From contig SGPL01000358.1 of the NCBI GenBank assembly GCA_004802705.1, forward strand, positions 1 through 34,857: DNA of 34,857 nt, given 5' to 3'. Under the pieces are notes generated by a model. It was not told the DNA's origin. It ran no database searches and saw only the letters and a list, made by a program, of their open reading frames with translations. Numbering within the stretch: the first letter of the stretch is position 1; the number at the start of each line of letters is the position of its first letter. Positions 18,401 to 28,800 of this stretch are shown here, one piece after another. Source of the stretch: Bondarzewia mesenterica (taxonomy: Eukaryota; Basidiomycota; Agaricomycetes; Russulales; Bondarzewiaceae). The position numbers and the translations under genes were made by a program.

Positions 18401-21306
18401 AACGTTCATGCTAGCCCAAATAGACAGGAATCGACGGAAAGTCTCTATGAGCATGATGAGAAGGTCTACATTGAACGGCGCTAGATCTAGCATTGATATG
18501 CTGAGCTACGGAGAATTTCCATCATTGATAGTGCATAACAGTACGACGCCGACACTCACATCAAGGATAGAGCCATAACATTTCACCTGTGTCATGAGAT
18601 CGATCGCCGTGCAAAACGAGCGAACAGCCTGAGACTGGACATGGGGGGAAACTTGGGTCTGATAATGAAGAGGGTCTGGTATCCGGCTGCGAAGGAGGTC
18701 AGAAAATAGGGCTTGAACCAATAATGACTGTGGCTCACGAAGGAAGAACCTTGACCAGAAGAGGGAGTAGCCACTGTCTCACCGTTCGAACCTGCTCATA
18801 TCGAGGAGATGAAAGCAGCGTTGTGAGATCGGAGAGAGAGAAACCGGTAGAATGCTGCAGAGGGTGTGATTCATTTGACTCTGAAGAAAAGCAGAAAAGC
18901 TCCGCTTCAGGTCAAGGTGAGAAAGGGAGAATGTCGCATACGTACCAGAGAACACCCCTGGAATCAGAAGTCTGATCTCACGCCGGATTTCCCGCTCGTT
19001 GAGCTCCTCAGGGGTCTCTCGAGCGCGAACTCCATGTAAGGTAACTTTCCGCTGGTTGACGATTGAGGAGGTGGACTTGTGGAGAGGGATCCATCTCAGG
19101 AAGCCTCGGTGACGTGAAGCTTCCTCCTTCAACGCAACATATAATCGGTGAATGTCACTTTTCTCCACAGCAAAAGCAAGCCATACCGCAGAATACAACA
19201 ATCCGGGCTCACATCTCGCGATGAGTCGTTGGATGTACTTCGCATACGAGAACAGTTCCCTCTTCACGAGTTCGCCAAACAGTAAAGCCACTGCGTGTAA
19301 ATTTTCTGGTTCGCCGGCAACGCCGGACGAGTCCAGCCAATCGAACAACAGATCCTGCAATAGTTCATCCGGACACCTATAGTCCCGTCTCGTCGCACGA
19401 TCTCCAGCGCGGTCACACCAACGCTTCAGAAGCGTCACTGCGGCATATGGTCGGTGGTCTCCATATTGTAACGGTGTAACGCTCCATGTGAGCAGTCGAT
19501 CAACCTTCAGGGCGAATTGAGCATCTGTCGTTGGCGGTTCGAAGAAAGGAAAGGTATCAAGGTCCGTGTTAACGGAAATCGAGTTTAAATGCTTAAACAA
19601 GGCGTCAATAAGGAAGGGAGACTCGGAAGGGAGACGGTACCATGACATCTGTGACTGCTTCTGAAAGACGCGCCAGGACTCGCGGTGGTAGATTACGGAA
19701 CAGCATCGCGTCGTTTCGCTTCTTGATCTCGACATAATTCTCATACAGAGTCCTGCGCAAGAAAGATTTGGTCTGCTCAAGATATGCGTCGGGACTTTCA
19801 CATGCATCGCCTGCTAGGATACAACTGAGCAGCGAGGAGTGTGCAACCCACATGCGCGGACTGATGAACGCATCAGGTAAGTTGATGCAACATCTCTAGA
19901 TCGACAAAATGACTCAACAAAATATGAGATCGATCACATGGTCGAGTACGTACCGCTACGAAGATATTCAATGTCTGTTCCAAGTTCGGTAAATGCAGTT
20001 TGGCAGTATTTGTTCCGATCTATGAAGCTGATTAGCAGACTTACAACACTCGCATTGAGGCACTCACCTCAGAAATTTTCACAAGACAAGCCTCGACAAA
20101 AGGACGCGTCAAAGCTCGACAGGACATTATACCATCCATGTATTCGTCAGCAAGGCGAGCAACAAAGCCAGCCTGAGCCAGATTGCACATGCCCATCTGC
20201 ATTACCAGCCATGATAGAAATGTACGGTTATCAACAAGACCTTCTGAGTAGAAACTGCGCAGGAGATTCAAACTTGAAGAAGAGTCAGAAGAAATCGGAG
20301 GGACCTGCGGATGCTCCTACCAATACGTAAACCGCGATATCCATCGTTCACGCGTTTCTGAGTCGGAAAGAACTCCCTTGAAGGACGACTTGATGTTGAG
20401 ACCAGGACGAGGTGCACTGGGCAAAGAGATCTCGCCTAGCTGCTTTTTCATGTAGCCCGTGACAAGGTTTGCCCATTCTACACTGTACTGTGTAGGGTCG
20501 TACGCTGGCTTATTCCTGAGACCGGCCTAAAAATAGATCATGAATGATGCCAAATTTGCATATGCATTCGCATATTCAGTGATTTTCTTACGGTCTCATT
20601 CGCACCTAGCACACGCAAGAACCAGACAGCCCGAGGAATAGCAACATTGTTGGTGTGTAGGAGATCAAGCAAGTCATGGCCCTTGGCACCGTGTGGGACG
20701 CTCTTCCCCAGTTTGCTCAATGGCACGTCCGGGTTGGCAAGGTCGGCGAACCAGGCCTGACGCTTGGCGTCGTTCAAGGTCACCCTCGAAGGCATGCGGA
20801 AGGACGAGGATCTGAAGAAGTCGATATGAGTTCGGGTATAAGCGAAATTGCAGAATTAGGGTGACTGACGGGATGACCGGGACTGCCTCCGCTCGCCGGG
20901 AGAATATCTGGTTCATAAGGTCTTCCAAATCGGAGACGGCATTTTCGTAGAAACGCTTGTTTACAACTTCTTGGGCCGTATAGGTCTCTGCCTTTTTCCA
21001 GTATCGATACATGCGTATTTCGGGCACAACAACTGAACGCTTACTGAAACGGAAGGTTGCAAGATCAGCCCGCCCTTCACATTTGCTTCCGTCAAGATGT
21101 CTACCTCTTGCCCTGGGCATGGTGGGAAGTAGCCGATATATCCTGTATATTAGAGTATGTTCAATAAGCAATTAGTCACTTTCGAGAACCGGTGGAAAGT
21201 GAGGCGAACCCAAGTCAGCCGAACTGTGAGCCTTTGAAAGCCATTCTGGAGGACGGGACTCCTCGAGCTTCAAAGGCGATTGCTTGTCATTCTTGGTATC
21301 ACGCAT
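15413..21306 (-). CDS. med12: Mediator kinase-module subunit MED12 (SRB8)
   Basis: Minus-strand exons: 21306-21210, 21142-21045, 20991-20870, 20811-20592, 20526-20321, 20272-20068, 20019-19954, 19895-19641, 19591-19187, 19126-18946, 18880-18739, 18686-18560, 18505-18236, 18184-17278, 17232-16970, 16910-16518, 16463-16388, 16335-15413; about 1651 aa, frame intact. MED12 links CDK8/cyclin C to core Mediator and activates the kinase. Seen: MED12 N-terminus (YFPPCPGQEVDILTEANVKG), WFADLANPDVPLSKLGKSVP with HGAKGHDLLDLLHTNNVAIP, the following helical region (FYSEGLVDNRTFLSWLV, LTWSVTPLQYGDHRPYAA), conserved C-terminal helices (ALDLFRNYPQLDLMQLPSDM) and a Ser/Arg-rich basic tail (KKTKTKAPAKLRAKKR), likely nuclear-localising. 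ATG 21306 is the first Met after an in-frame stop. Shares a 264-bp divergent promoter with DAD2. Confidence 0.9.
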
Positions 21307-21409
21307 CCTCCATTCACCATGTGTGCTGGATGTTCCTAATGGTCAGATAGATCAGGGATCAGCACCTACCGTTAGATGGATGTTCGATATCGTCGATGCA
21401 CAGGACAAC

Positions 21410-21432
21410 GCCGCCTCAGCGTCTGAGGCGGC
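21410..21432. promoter_or_regulatory. Perfect GC-rich inverted repeat, 10-bp arms, in MED12/DAD2 promoter
   Basis: GCCGCCTCAG (21410-21419), CGT, CTGAGGCGGC (21423-21432) near the middle of the 264-bp divergent promoter. CCGCC/GGCGG half-sites would suit a dimeric zinc-finger regulator, or the repeat may form a hairpin. No factor is assigned. Confidence 0.6.
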
Positions 21433-21450
21433 CCGTGGTCTCGTGGGATC

Positions 21451-21456
21451 CACGTG
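21451..21456. promoter_or_regulatory. CACGTG E-box in MED12/DAD2 promoter
   Basis: The palindromic CACGTG core (bHLH/Cbf1-type site) lies inside the near-palindrome GGATCCACGTGGGAACC. The same core is in the SCY1/MED14 promoter. A 6-bp palindrome has limited significance alone. Confidence 0.4.
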
Positions 21457-21570
21457 GGAACCGCCACGGACGTCTGAGACGAAGACAAACAACGCGACTA
21501 CAACACCGTACGCTCACGATCCTAAGTAAATTCAAGCTATCAATTTCCACCAGTCCTTGAAGCATCCACC

Positions 21571-22069
21571 ATGATGCGCCAATCCGTTGCGTCCTCTCGC
21601 TCCTCGCACGTTCCGGGTCAACCACCAAATGCGACCGCAATGGCCCGGCTCCTCGAGAAGAAGAAAGAGCACGAAGCCGTCTCTGCATTCGAGCGCGCGA
21701 GCGGCATGTTTCTCAAACGGATAGAGGGTCTGGCAGACGACTGCGATATCATGGCCGATGCTGGGATGGGTACGTATTACTCTCCTGCTCCCATAGCATC
21801 TTTGGCGATAATTTCCGCGCAGTACATGGTCAAGTTCTGGCGCAGTGGCCCCAGATGTTCCGCATCCTCAATACATATCGTACGTTCGCAAACTCTTGTG
21901 CGGTGTATTTTCAATCATATTGTACGCCTCTTGTGTCTTAGTCGCATCTCGAGCGCAAAGCGCGGAAGATAACCTGGAAGAACCGTCTCCTCTTGCTGCA
22001 GGCGAACGCCTAGTCCGAGTGCCAATCGAGGAGCTTCAACCCACCGGGCATGCTCAGTCCGAGTCGTAG
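21571..22069 (+). CDS. dad2: DASH/DAM1 complex subunit DAD2
   Basis: Exons 21571-21769, 21823-21879, 21942-22069; 127 aa, usual for Dad2. The complex rings spindle microtubules and couples kinetochores to them in fungi. Seen: a short disordered start, then a helical Dad2-type domain (LLEKKKEHEAVSAFERASGM, FLKRIEGLADDCDIMADAG, then VHGQVLAQWPQMFRILNTYL) and an acidic tail ending GHAQSES. The W-P-x-M-F segment after the heptad helix is the main family signature. Introns are 53 and 62 nt with standard signals. It diverges from MED12 and converges with the SCY1 gene 95 bp away. Confidence 0.8.
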
Positions 22070-22164
22070 TAATGTGTGTCCGTACCTGATATTGCATCCC
22101 TCTGCGTGGCCACAACATCAGAAGCGTGTAAGAAGGGTATGTGTAACATAATGTATTAACATCG

Positions 22165-25100
22165 CTATGATTTAGGACTCGCTGCGTTCTTCTTTTGCTC
22201 TTTCAGCAGCGCTATCCGCTGTATAGACAAGAAACTCATCAGCATGCGACATAGAAGACAATGCAGACACAGCGCACCTGTTTCCTCTCCTCCTTCCGTC
22301 TCGTCATCTCCATAGCCTTCTCCTCTTTCGTCATCCCCGCAGTGCTTACTGTGTGGGGGGAAGGAGGGGAATGTGCTTTTCGGTCGTGATCTAGCGAGTG
22401 AGGCGAAGATATAGGAGTTGAGTGCTGGCTGGACGAGACAGATAGTGATGGAGAGGCGGTTAATGTCCGTGCTGGCATATGTAGTTTATGTGCTGGATGC
22501 GAGGAAAGCTTTGGATATGATGGTGGCCCTGCGGTATGTGTCGAGTCATCAGGTCCATCAAGGGATCCCCAAGGATCGTCGTCATCTGCGGAGGCTTCAG
22601 TCAGATACGTGGACACTTCCTACAAAAAATCCTATTACTTTGAGATCGCTCTGCTAGATCGGCAAAACCAAGCCCAACAGCATTGACCGACTTCACATTT
22701 GGTGCACTCTCGAAAGCACCTGGAACGACTTGTAAGCGACGAGAAATTGATCATCCAGAGGAAATGCGAGTTACTCCAATCATCATTATCGGCATTGACA
22801 TCCATGAGATCGCCATCCCAAGGACTGCTCTCAGCAAGCTCCGCAGGGAATGCACCAATTACAGTTCTGTGTCCGCCCAGCTGCATGCCCTTGGGTTTAT
22901 TCGCTAGCGACGCGGAGGGAGTCACAGGTGTAGAGACAACGGCGGTAGGTCGCGTCGAGCTTGGTACGGGTGGAGGTGGCACAGAAGACGAAGCCGCGGC
23001 GATGGTGCTGTACATATCCCCCGGGGCGATCTGCGACGAGCCTGAGATCAGACTCCATCCTTTAGTGCTGCAGAATACGGCAGAAACCGTTTACCTTCTT
23101 CCCGATGGAGGAAATTGCCCATCCTGCAAGTGCGCCGGCTGCTCCAGCAGCTGAGCTCGCGAGGGTAGCTTGGCCATTGGATGTAGGAGCGAAGGATCCA
23201 AGAGGGTTAGGCAGTCCATCTTCTGTTATTGCTGTCTCCGGCTATATAAGGCCACGTTCAGCTTCAAGGTGGAAAGCACCGTGTGAATATTATATGTACC
23301 ATAGTTGCAGCATGCGCCTCCAGCTTCTTCATGAACATTTCGACTGCCTTCAATGCTTGATCCCGAACTAGCCTTCATAGAAACACATTAGCTTGCCATC
23401 ATCGAGCGCAAGAGAAAGGGATGATATAACTCACTTCTCCTTATCCACCACGGCACCAGCGACAGTGCCCACAACTCTCCCCGCAAGCTCCTCGATGTCA
23501 AAGCAATCTACACATGCCATGAAACCCATCACACCGGCCACACGGGCATGGACGAAATCGTCCTTCAACGCTTTAGCAAATGCCATGACGAGCACCTTGC
23601 GCTTGGTATTGTAGCCAAGCGAGGGCCCGAGGCGGCCGATGAGAATGCATGTATTCGTGCGGATGGAGGGTTCGGGATCGGATTGGAGGCGTGCAAGTTG
23701 ACGAAGGAGATCGTTGTTGAGGATGCGATCGGAAAACTAGCGGGATTCTGAATTATCTCGCGGTGAAAAAGTGAGGAGAACATACTTTACCCGTGAGAAG
23801 GCCAACAGACTTTACAGTCGCTTCTCGAACGACAGGCACTGTGTCCGTGAAGCCAGTTTGCTATCAAGGACAACAGTCAGGGGAAATTCATGCAGATGCT
23901 TCGATACACGTACAAGATGAGGCCAGATTTTGTCTGATACTGTCCTCCTATCCAACTGCTCTGCAAACTCCGGCAATGTGTCGAGCAAGGCCATGCGCGT
24001 CCCTCTATCTGGATTCGCGAACAGCTTGACTACGGGCTCCAACACGGTCTTCGCGTACTCGTCTGGGGACACGTTCTTCCCCAGTTGGATGACAAGTGGG
24101 ACCATTAAAGGGGCAGATGCTGACAACGTCGAGTGGGAGAGCGAAGAGAGGAGGAAAGAAAGGATTAGGCGTGTTGCAAATGCTGGGGGTAGACTTGGGG
24201 CGACATCTTTGATCGTCCTGCACCGCTACATGCATATTCTCTTTCTGATGATTCAAAAATACGTCACTTACCGGAGCAGTAATGTCCTCTCGCCCTCAGA
24301 CATGAGTCCAAATTTCTCGAACCCCTCACAAATCTTGACAAGTCGGTTTTCCTTGAAATATCCACCCCCCTCGCCAAGGCTCTCTGCCATACCTACGTCT
24401 AAAAACCCTTTCGCAGTCATTCTTCCTTTGGGATTGGGATTCAAAAGCTTCTTGAAAGAAGGGAATACGGAAGTTGGGATAGCTCCGCGAGAAGAGGCTT
24501 GTGGAGGTGCGTGTGGAGGTTCTGTCGTTGGCGGCGGCACAGATGTAGAATTGAAAAGTGAGTGAATGAGGATTGCGAGAGCGTATGAGTCCGCTGAAGC
24601 TGTAGGAGCTCTATGAAACATAGTCGTCAGGAACAATTCAAGAAAGACAGTAAAATACTTGCTGCTTGAGAGCAGACCAGCCACTCTTTTTGACTTCGGG
24701 TGACGCAATGGCATAGGCATCGGAAAGTAAACTGGCAAATGTCTAGCAGCAAATGAGAATATAACATAGATGACTTGCAATAACTACGTACATAGAGAAC
24801 TGCAGCCTCGTCTTTAGGACTGCTTAAAACTTCAAAACCTCCCAATTTCCATTCGCCAGTCGATGATAAGAAAATAGAACTGATGCGCACATTCCCATGT
24901 GTTGAGTTACATGGGTCGTTGACGAATGCGAGAGCGGTCTGTAAGAGACAAAGGTAAATGTGACTTACTGTTACTCAGATTGGCTAAGACGAACCGTAAT
25001 TCTGTGCAGACCCCACAACAACCAGTCCTCTTTGTCTCGTGCACTCTTCGTAGACAGACTCTGCAACTCGGATGCTAGAGGACGCACGCGTTCAGTCATG

Positions 25101-25454
25101 ATGTATATCGTGGTATCCGTTTCCACCGCGTCCATAAATTTGAGAACATCGGGGTGACGGGTAACACGTAGCTTTCGGAGCGCGTTTTTCGCCAGAGGCA
25201 ACAAATTCTTTTTGGCGGGAGTAGAGCCGTCGAACTCGAACACTGATACAGGCGAGCTGTCATCCTATGGCCTGCATTAGCATTGCGGTTCAAATATGGA
25301 CAGCAAAAAAACGGACCCGTTTCGTGCCTTCGTAAAGCGTCCAGATACTTCCATCGAGCAAAACTTTCTGACCAGGCGTGAACGGAAGGTTCAAGCCAGA
25401 TTTTTGCACGAGAGAAGAAACTGCGGCAGATCCAAGGGTCCGCAGGTAGTCCAT
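22165..25454 (-). CDS. SCY1/SCYL1/CEX1-family pseudokinase with HEAT repeats
   Basis: Minus-strand exons: 25454-25317, 25264-24995, 24938-24792, 24742-24663, 24610-24272, 24217-23914, 23860-23786, 23736-23435, 23372-23300, 23241-23095, 23030-22775, 22719-22679, 22619-22278, 22218-22165; 855 aa, frame intact. N-terminal kinase fold without catalytic residues: the HRD position reads HGNVRISSIF and DFG reads WKLGGFEV. HEAT-like repeats follow (NVSPDEYAKTVLEPVVKLFA, DRGTRMALLDTLPEFAEQLD, PSIRTNTCILIGRLG), then a Pro/Ser-rich C-terminus with DDDDPWGSLDGPDD and a basic end (EEKAMEMTRRKEERKQRIAL). Relatives act in tRNA export (yeast Cex1) and COPI Golgi-ER traffic (SCYL1). The fourth intron (24662-24611) is GC-AG. 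The 22678 donor (GTTGGG) is the least certain junction. Confidence 0.88.
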
Positions 25455-25855
25455 GGTAGTCTCAGAGGTAGATTCCCTGCTCTCCGAAGGATGCTTGGCT
25501 GCGAATTGCTGTGCAGTCTGATCCTAACCTGTGCTGAAAGTGATGGAACAGCGCAACGTAGCGGTCAAGCCTGGTCAAGCGCCGTTTACTATGATGACGT
25601 CACGTGCCCAAGACTCATTCGGTCGCGGTTGGCGCCCGGCCATTTGTTTTGAAACTTTTGTTGTTTTCCACAACCCACCTCCTGGAACTGTTGGCCTGCC
25701 TCCCTGAGCTGCCTTCAAATAATTGGACCTCTTCAGTAAAGCATCAAGACAGTCCCCCTTGTGTCGCTTGTGACATCCCTTTCAAGTTCATGCCTTGACC
25801 CTGAATAGCTAGCTATACGCGGAATTCTTTGCCAACAAGCACTCACATCTTTTCA
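25455..25855. promoter_or_regulatory. Divergent promoter of SCY1-like (-) and MED14 (+) genes
   Basis: The 401 bp between start codons has no coding frame of note. It holds TGACGTCA (25595-25602) overlapping CACGTG (25601-25606), and a direct repeat GGTCAAGC at 25563-25570 and 25573-25580. Confidence 0.65.
25595..25606. promoter_or_regulatory. Composite CRE/E-box (TGACGTCACGTG)
   Basis: A perfect 8-bp ATF/CREB palindrome (TGACGTCA) shares two bases with a CACGTG E-box. Together they span 12 bp in the SCY1/MED14 divergent promoter, 250 bp from the MED14 start and 141 bp from the SCY1-like start. Both are known fungal bZIP and bHLH site types; use here is inferred. Confidence 0.55.
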
Positions 25856-28800
25856 ATGGCATTGAACGGCGCCAACTTGACTGCATCCACTTCACGGCAG
25901 CCACAAATACTGTCGGGCTTTGTAGACGGAATCCTCCCGTACACCAACGGATTTGACGAACCACCGATCGAGCTCCTCGAGCAACGTCTTCCGGTTGTCT
26001 ATGATGGGCAAGTGCCACTCGCGGAAGTGGTATCTAGGGTTGCTCAGGCGTGTTATGCGGAGCTCACTGAGATGGCCGAAACGTGAGTTCATCCATTGCA
26101 CATCACATTCTTTTCCCATTTGTTTGGTAGGTTTGGTATGGTGAAGTGCATGAATTATGTGTCTATACGCTATGAGCATGAATTGGCAAATTTATACTGG
26201 TGTCCTCACGATTGACATGAGATCATCGTTGTTGATCTTATGCTTCCAGACTTCCGCACATGTCGGATCCTGCTCGCAAGCGAAAGTTGGCAGACTTCGT
26301 CGTAGCTTGGAAAAAGCAGGTCGTCAAGTTGTATGCTGTGGCGAAATGGTCTCGAGACGCTGATGTGGTGCAAAAATGCATGGTCTGTTTTTTTTTTTAA
26401 TTTCATTTCGCGCCAATTTTTGCAAAGAATTAACTGCCGTATTCCTTAGAATATCACAGCATTTCTCATGAACCAGAACAGACAGTTCGAAGATGTGATT
26501 AAGGGTCTAAAATACGCTAAAGACAGCTTGGACCCGGCGAGGTTGGGCTTTCATTGTCAAAACTTAGGATATCTCACGACCTAATAGCTGCCAGACTACG
26601 AAATCATGACCTTCTTACGTCCCTTGACGTCCTTACCACCGGATCGTATCGACGATTGCCAACTGGCATCAAGGTTCCTCCGTGCATCTTCGTTGCCTAG
26701 ACTGTGTCTGACTCCGGACTAGAAAGCCGTTGTACCACCCACGCCGCTGACTGACGACCAAGTTACGAAAACTCTACGTGACATTGAGGCGCTCATCCGA
26801 TACCGTCTACGAATGCAAGAGATCATTCCCATTGAAATGTCAAAGTATCGAATATGTATGTGTGGTGGTGCGAAGGCAGCCATCCATTGGCTAACAGTAC
26901 ATCACAGCTGATGGCCGGGTTTTCTTTCACGTACCGAAACTCTTTGAGGCATCATTGTCTCTACGTGGAGGTAACAAACATGATGGCTGGTTTTTTGCTC
27001 ACGTTGAATTCCTGTTCAACGTCGGCGGTGATCGTACTGGAATGCAGGGTAGCTTATACGTCCATCGTACCACTTGGTTGTCATTCATATCTTTCCTACA
27101 GAATTTCCTCGCAAACCCAGTGGCGTCCTCAAACGCCATATTACGGACGAAGCAGACGCTCGTCTCGCATATTACCTGCCTCTCCCTCCCGATCAACCTT
27201 CTCCTCCTCCTGGCATTGAGCTACCACCAATACCAAAACTTCCAGATGGCACGGTCGATGCACCGCTCGTCAGGATCTTCAATTTCCTTCGTGAGTGCCA
27301 CCTCTGTTTTCGCCAGGTAAGAGAGTATTTGGTGTTCACTGATGACATATAGAGATGATGTCGATGTCATATCAACTTGAAATCCTATGGTACCAGGCAA
27401 GTGGCGTAGGTAGCTGCGATAGTAGATAGACCTTGATGACAGTGTCTTAGGCCCAGCGTATGCGTTCCCTTGGCTGGGCCGACTATCTGACGGTGGAAAT
27501 GAGCAAAGACCGTAAAACACTTACTGTCTCATATTGGATGTAAGTTTTACGCCTTCCTTTGCAACTCGCGCAAGTGAACTCTTCTCTTCTGCCTCAAACA
27601 GCCGCAAACCCCTGCCCCGCCCCGTGCCGTCCATCCACCATAAGCCGCCACTTCTTGGCGGATCGCTTACTATCTCACTCGTTTCCTCTCCCTCACCACG
27701 GCGTTCCCCAAAATCGCGGGTGCTTGCTGAGCTTCAAGAAAAATCGAAACTCTCTGGCACGGCTAAATGGCCGTCGGATGAGGTCGAAGGTGTACAGTGG
27801 CATGTGAAATGGAAGCCTGCCCCCGGTGCGTTGGGTGTCAATGTCATGCCAGAGGATGTTTTCTTGCCTGACGGTGAAGTGACGATCGTGAGTCTTCTCC
27901 ACTGAGCTATGACAGAGGCTAGAATTGTTTCTTTACTGGGCAGGATGCGGACGACGTGGACTTCGAGCGGCTGTTGAGGCAGATCATTGAAAGACATACA
28001 AGAGCTATCTTTAGAGTGCTTTTCGTGCAGCTTCAACAAGGCCCTGTCTTCTCCGCCCCGGAATCAGTAGCCATTATCATGAACGGTACGGACACTTGCC
28101 TAACTGTGTACATTCTGGAGCTGAGAACCTGAGTACAAAGATGGCCATGTCGCGCTGCGTGCTCATCTATGTGCCGACGAGCAGGTCATAGTAACCATTG
28201 AACCTCGCACAGGCCGCCTAAACCTGCGGGATACCGGTGATCTGGGAGCAGCTGGGCGTGGGCCACGTTTCTCAGCCATATCTGATAAACTAAACGAAAA
28301 TACGAGCATGTTGCTGGAGGCGTTGATACGGCTCCGCATGAATGTACGTCGGTTGTTCGTAATTCGTACTTGGCCCTGTCTCATACGCCGTATAGACCAT
28401 TATAGAGCTCGCGGAACAAAAGGCCACATACCTTGGTCTGCAGACATTTCGCCAGAGGAATTTCGCTCGCGAAGGTGATCTTCTCCTATCAATCATATTT
28501 TCTGAATTTCAAAAGTGAACACGCTGTATTTCAGAGTTCCAAAAATTAGGCCCTGCAGCTCGGGGTCTGCTCTATATCCAACTGTCTCCTTTCCCGACAC
28601 ATTACCTTGTGCTTGTCGTCACGGATGATGACTTCCGATATGCCTTGATTAGTGTCAAGACCCTCGAGGATCGCATGTTCAAGAGCATGGTTATGGAAGA
28701 TATTGGATGGCTGAACATAGAGAGGATATGTGCACAAGGGAGAGAAGCAGAATTAGACGGCGAGAAGGAGATTGATGTCATGAAGCGGAAGAAAGAGGCC

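Noticed and set aside
18687..18738. Apparent frameshift in MED12 after VKVLPS
   Set aside because: A 52-nt intron (GTGAGC, CTGAC, CAG) restores frame (PSRIPDPLHY).
19592..19640. Apparent frameshift in MED12 after EAVTDVM
   Set aside because: A 49-nt intron (GTACCG, TTGAC, AAG) restores frame and gives the family-like DVMHLNSIS.
22620..22638. A 19-nt ultra-short intron in the SCY1-like gene
   Set aside because: It does not keep the frame of the DDDDPWGSLDGPDD exon; a 59-nt intron from 22678 does.
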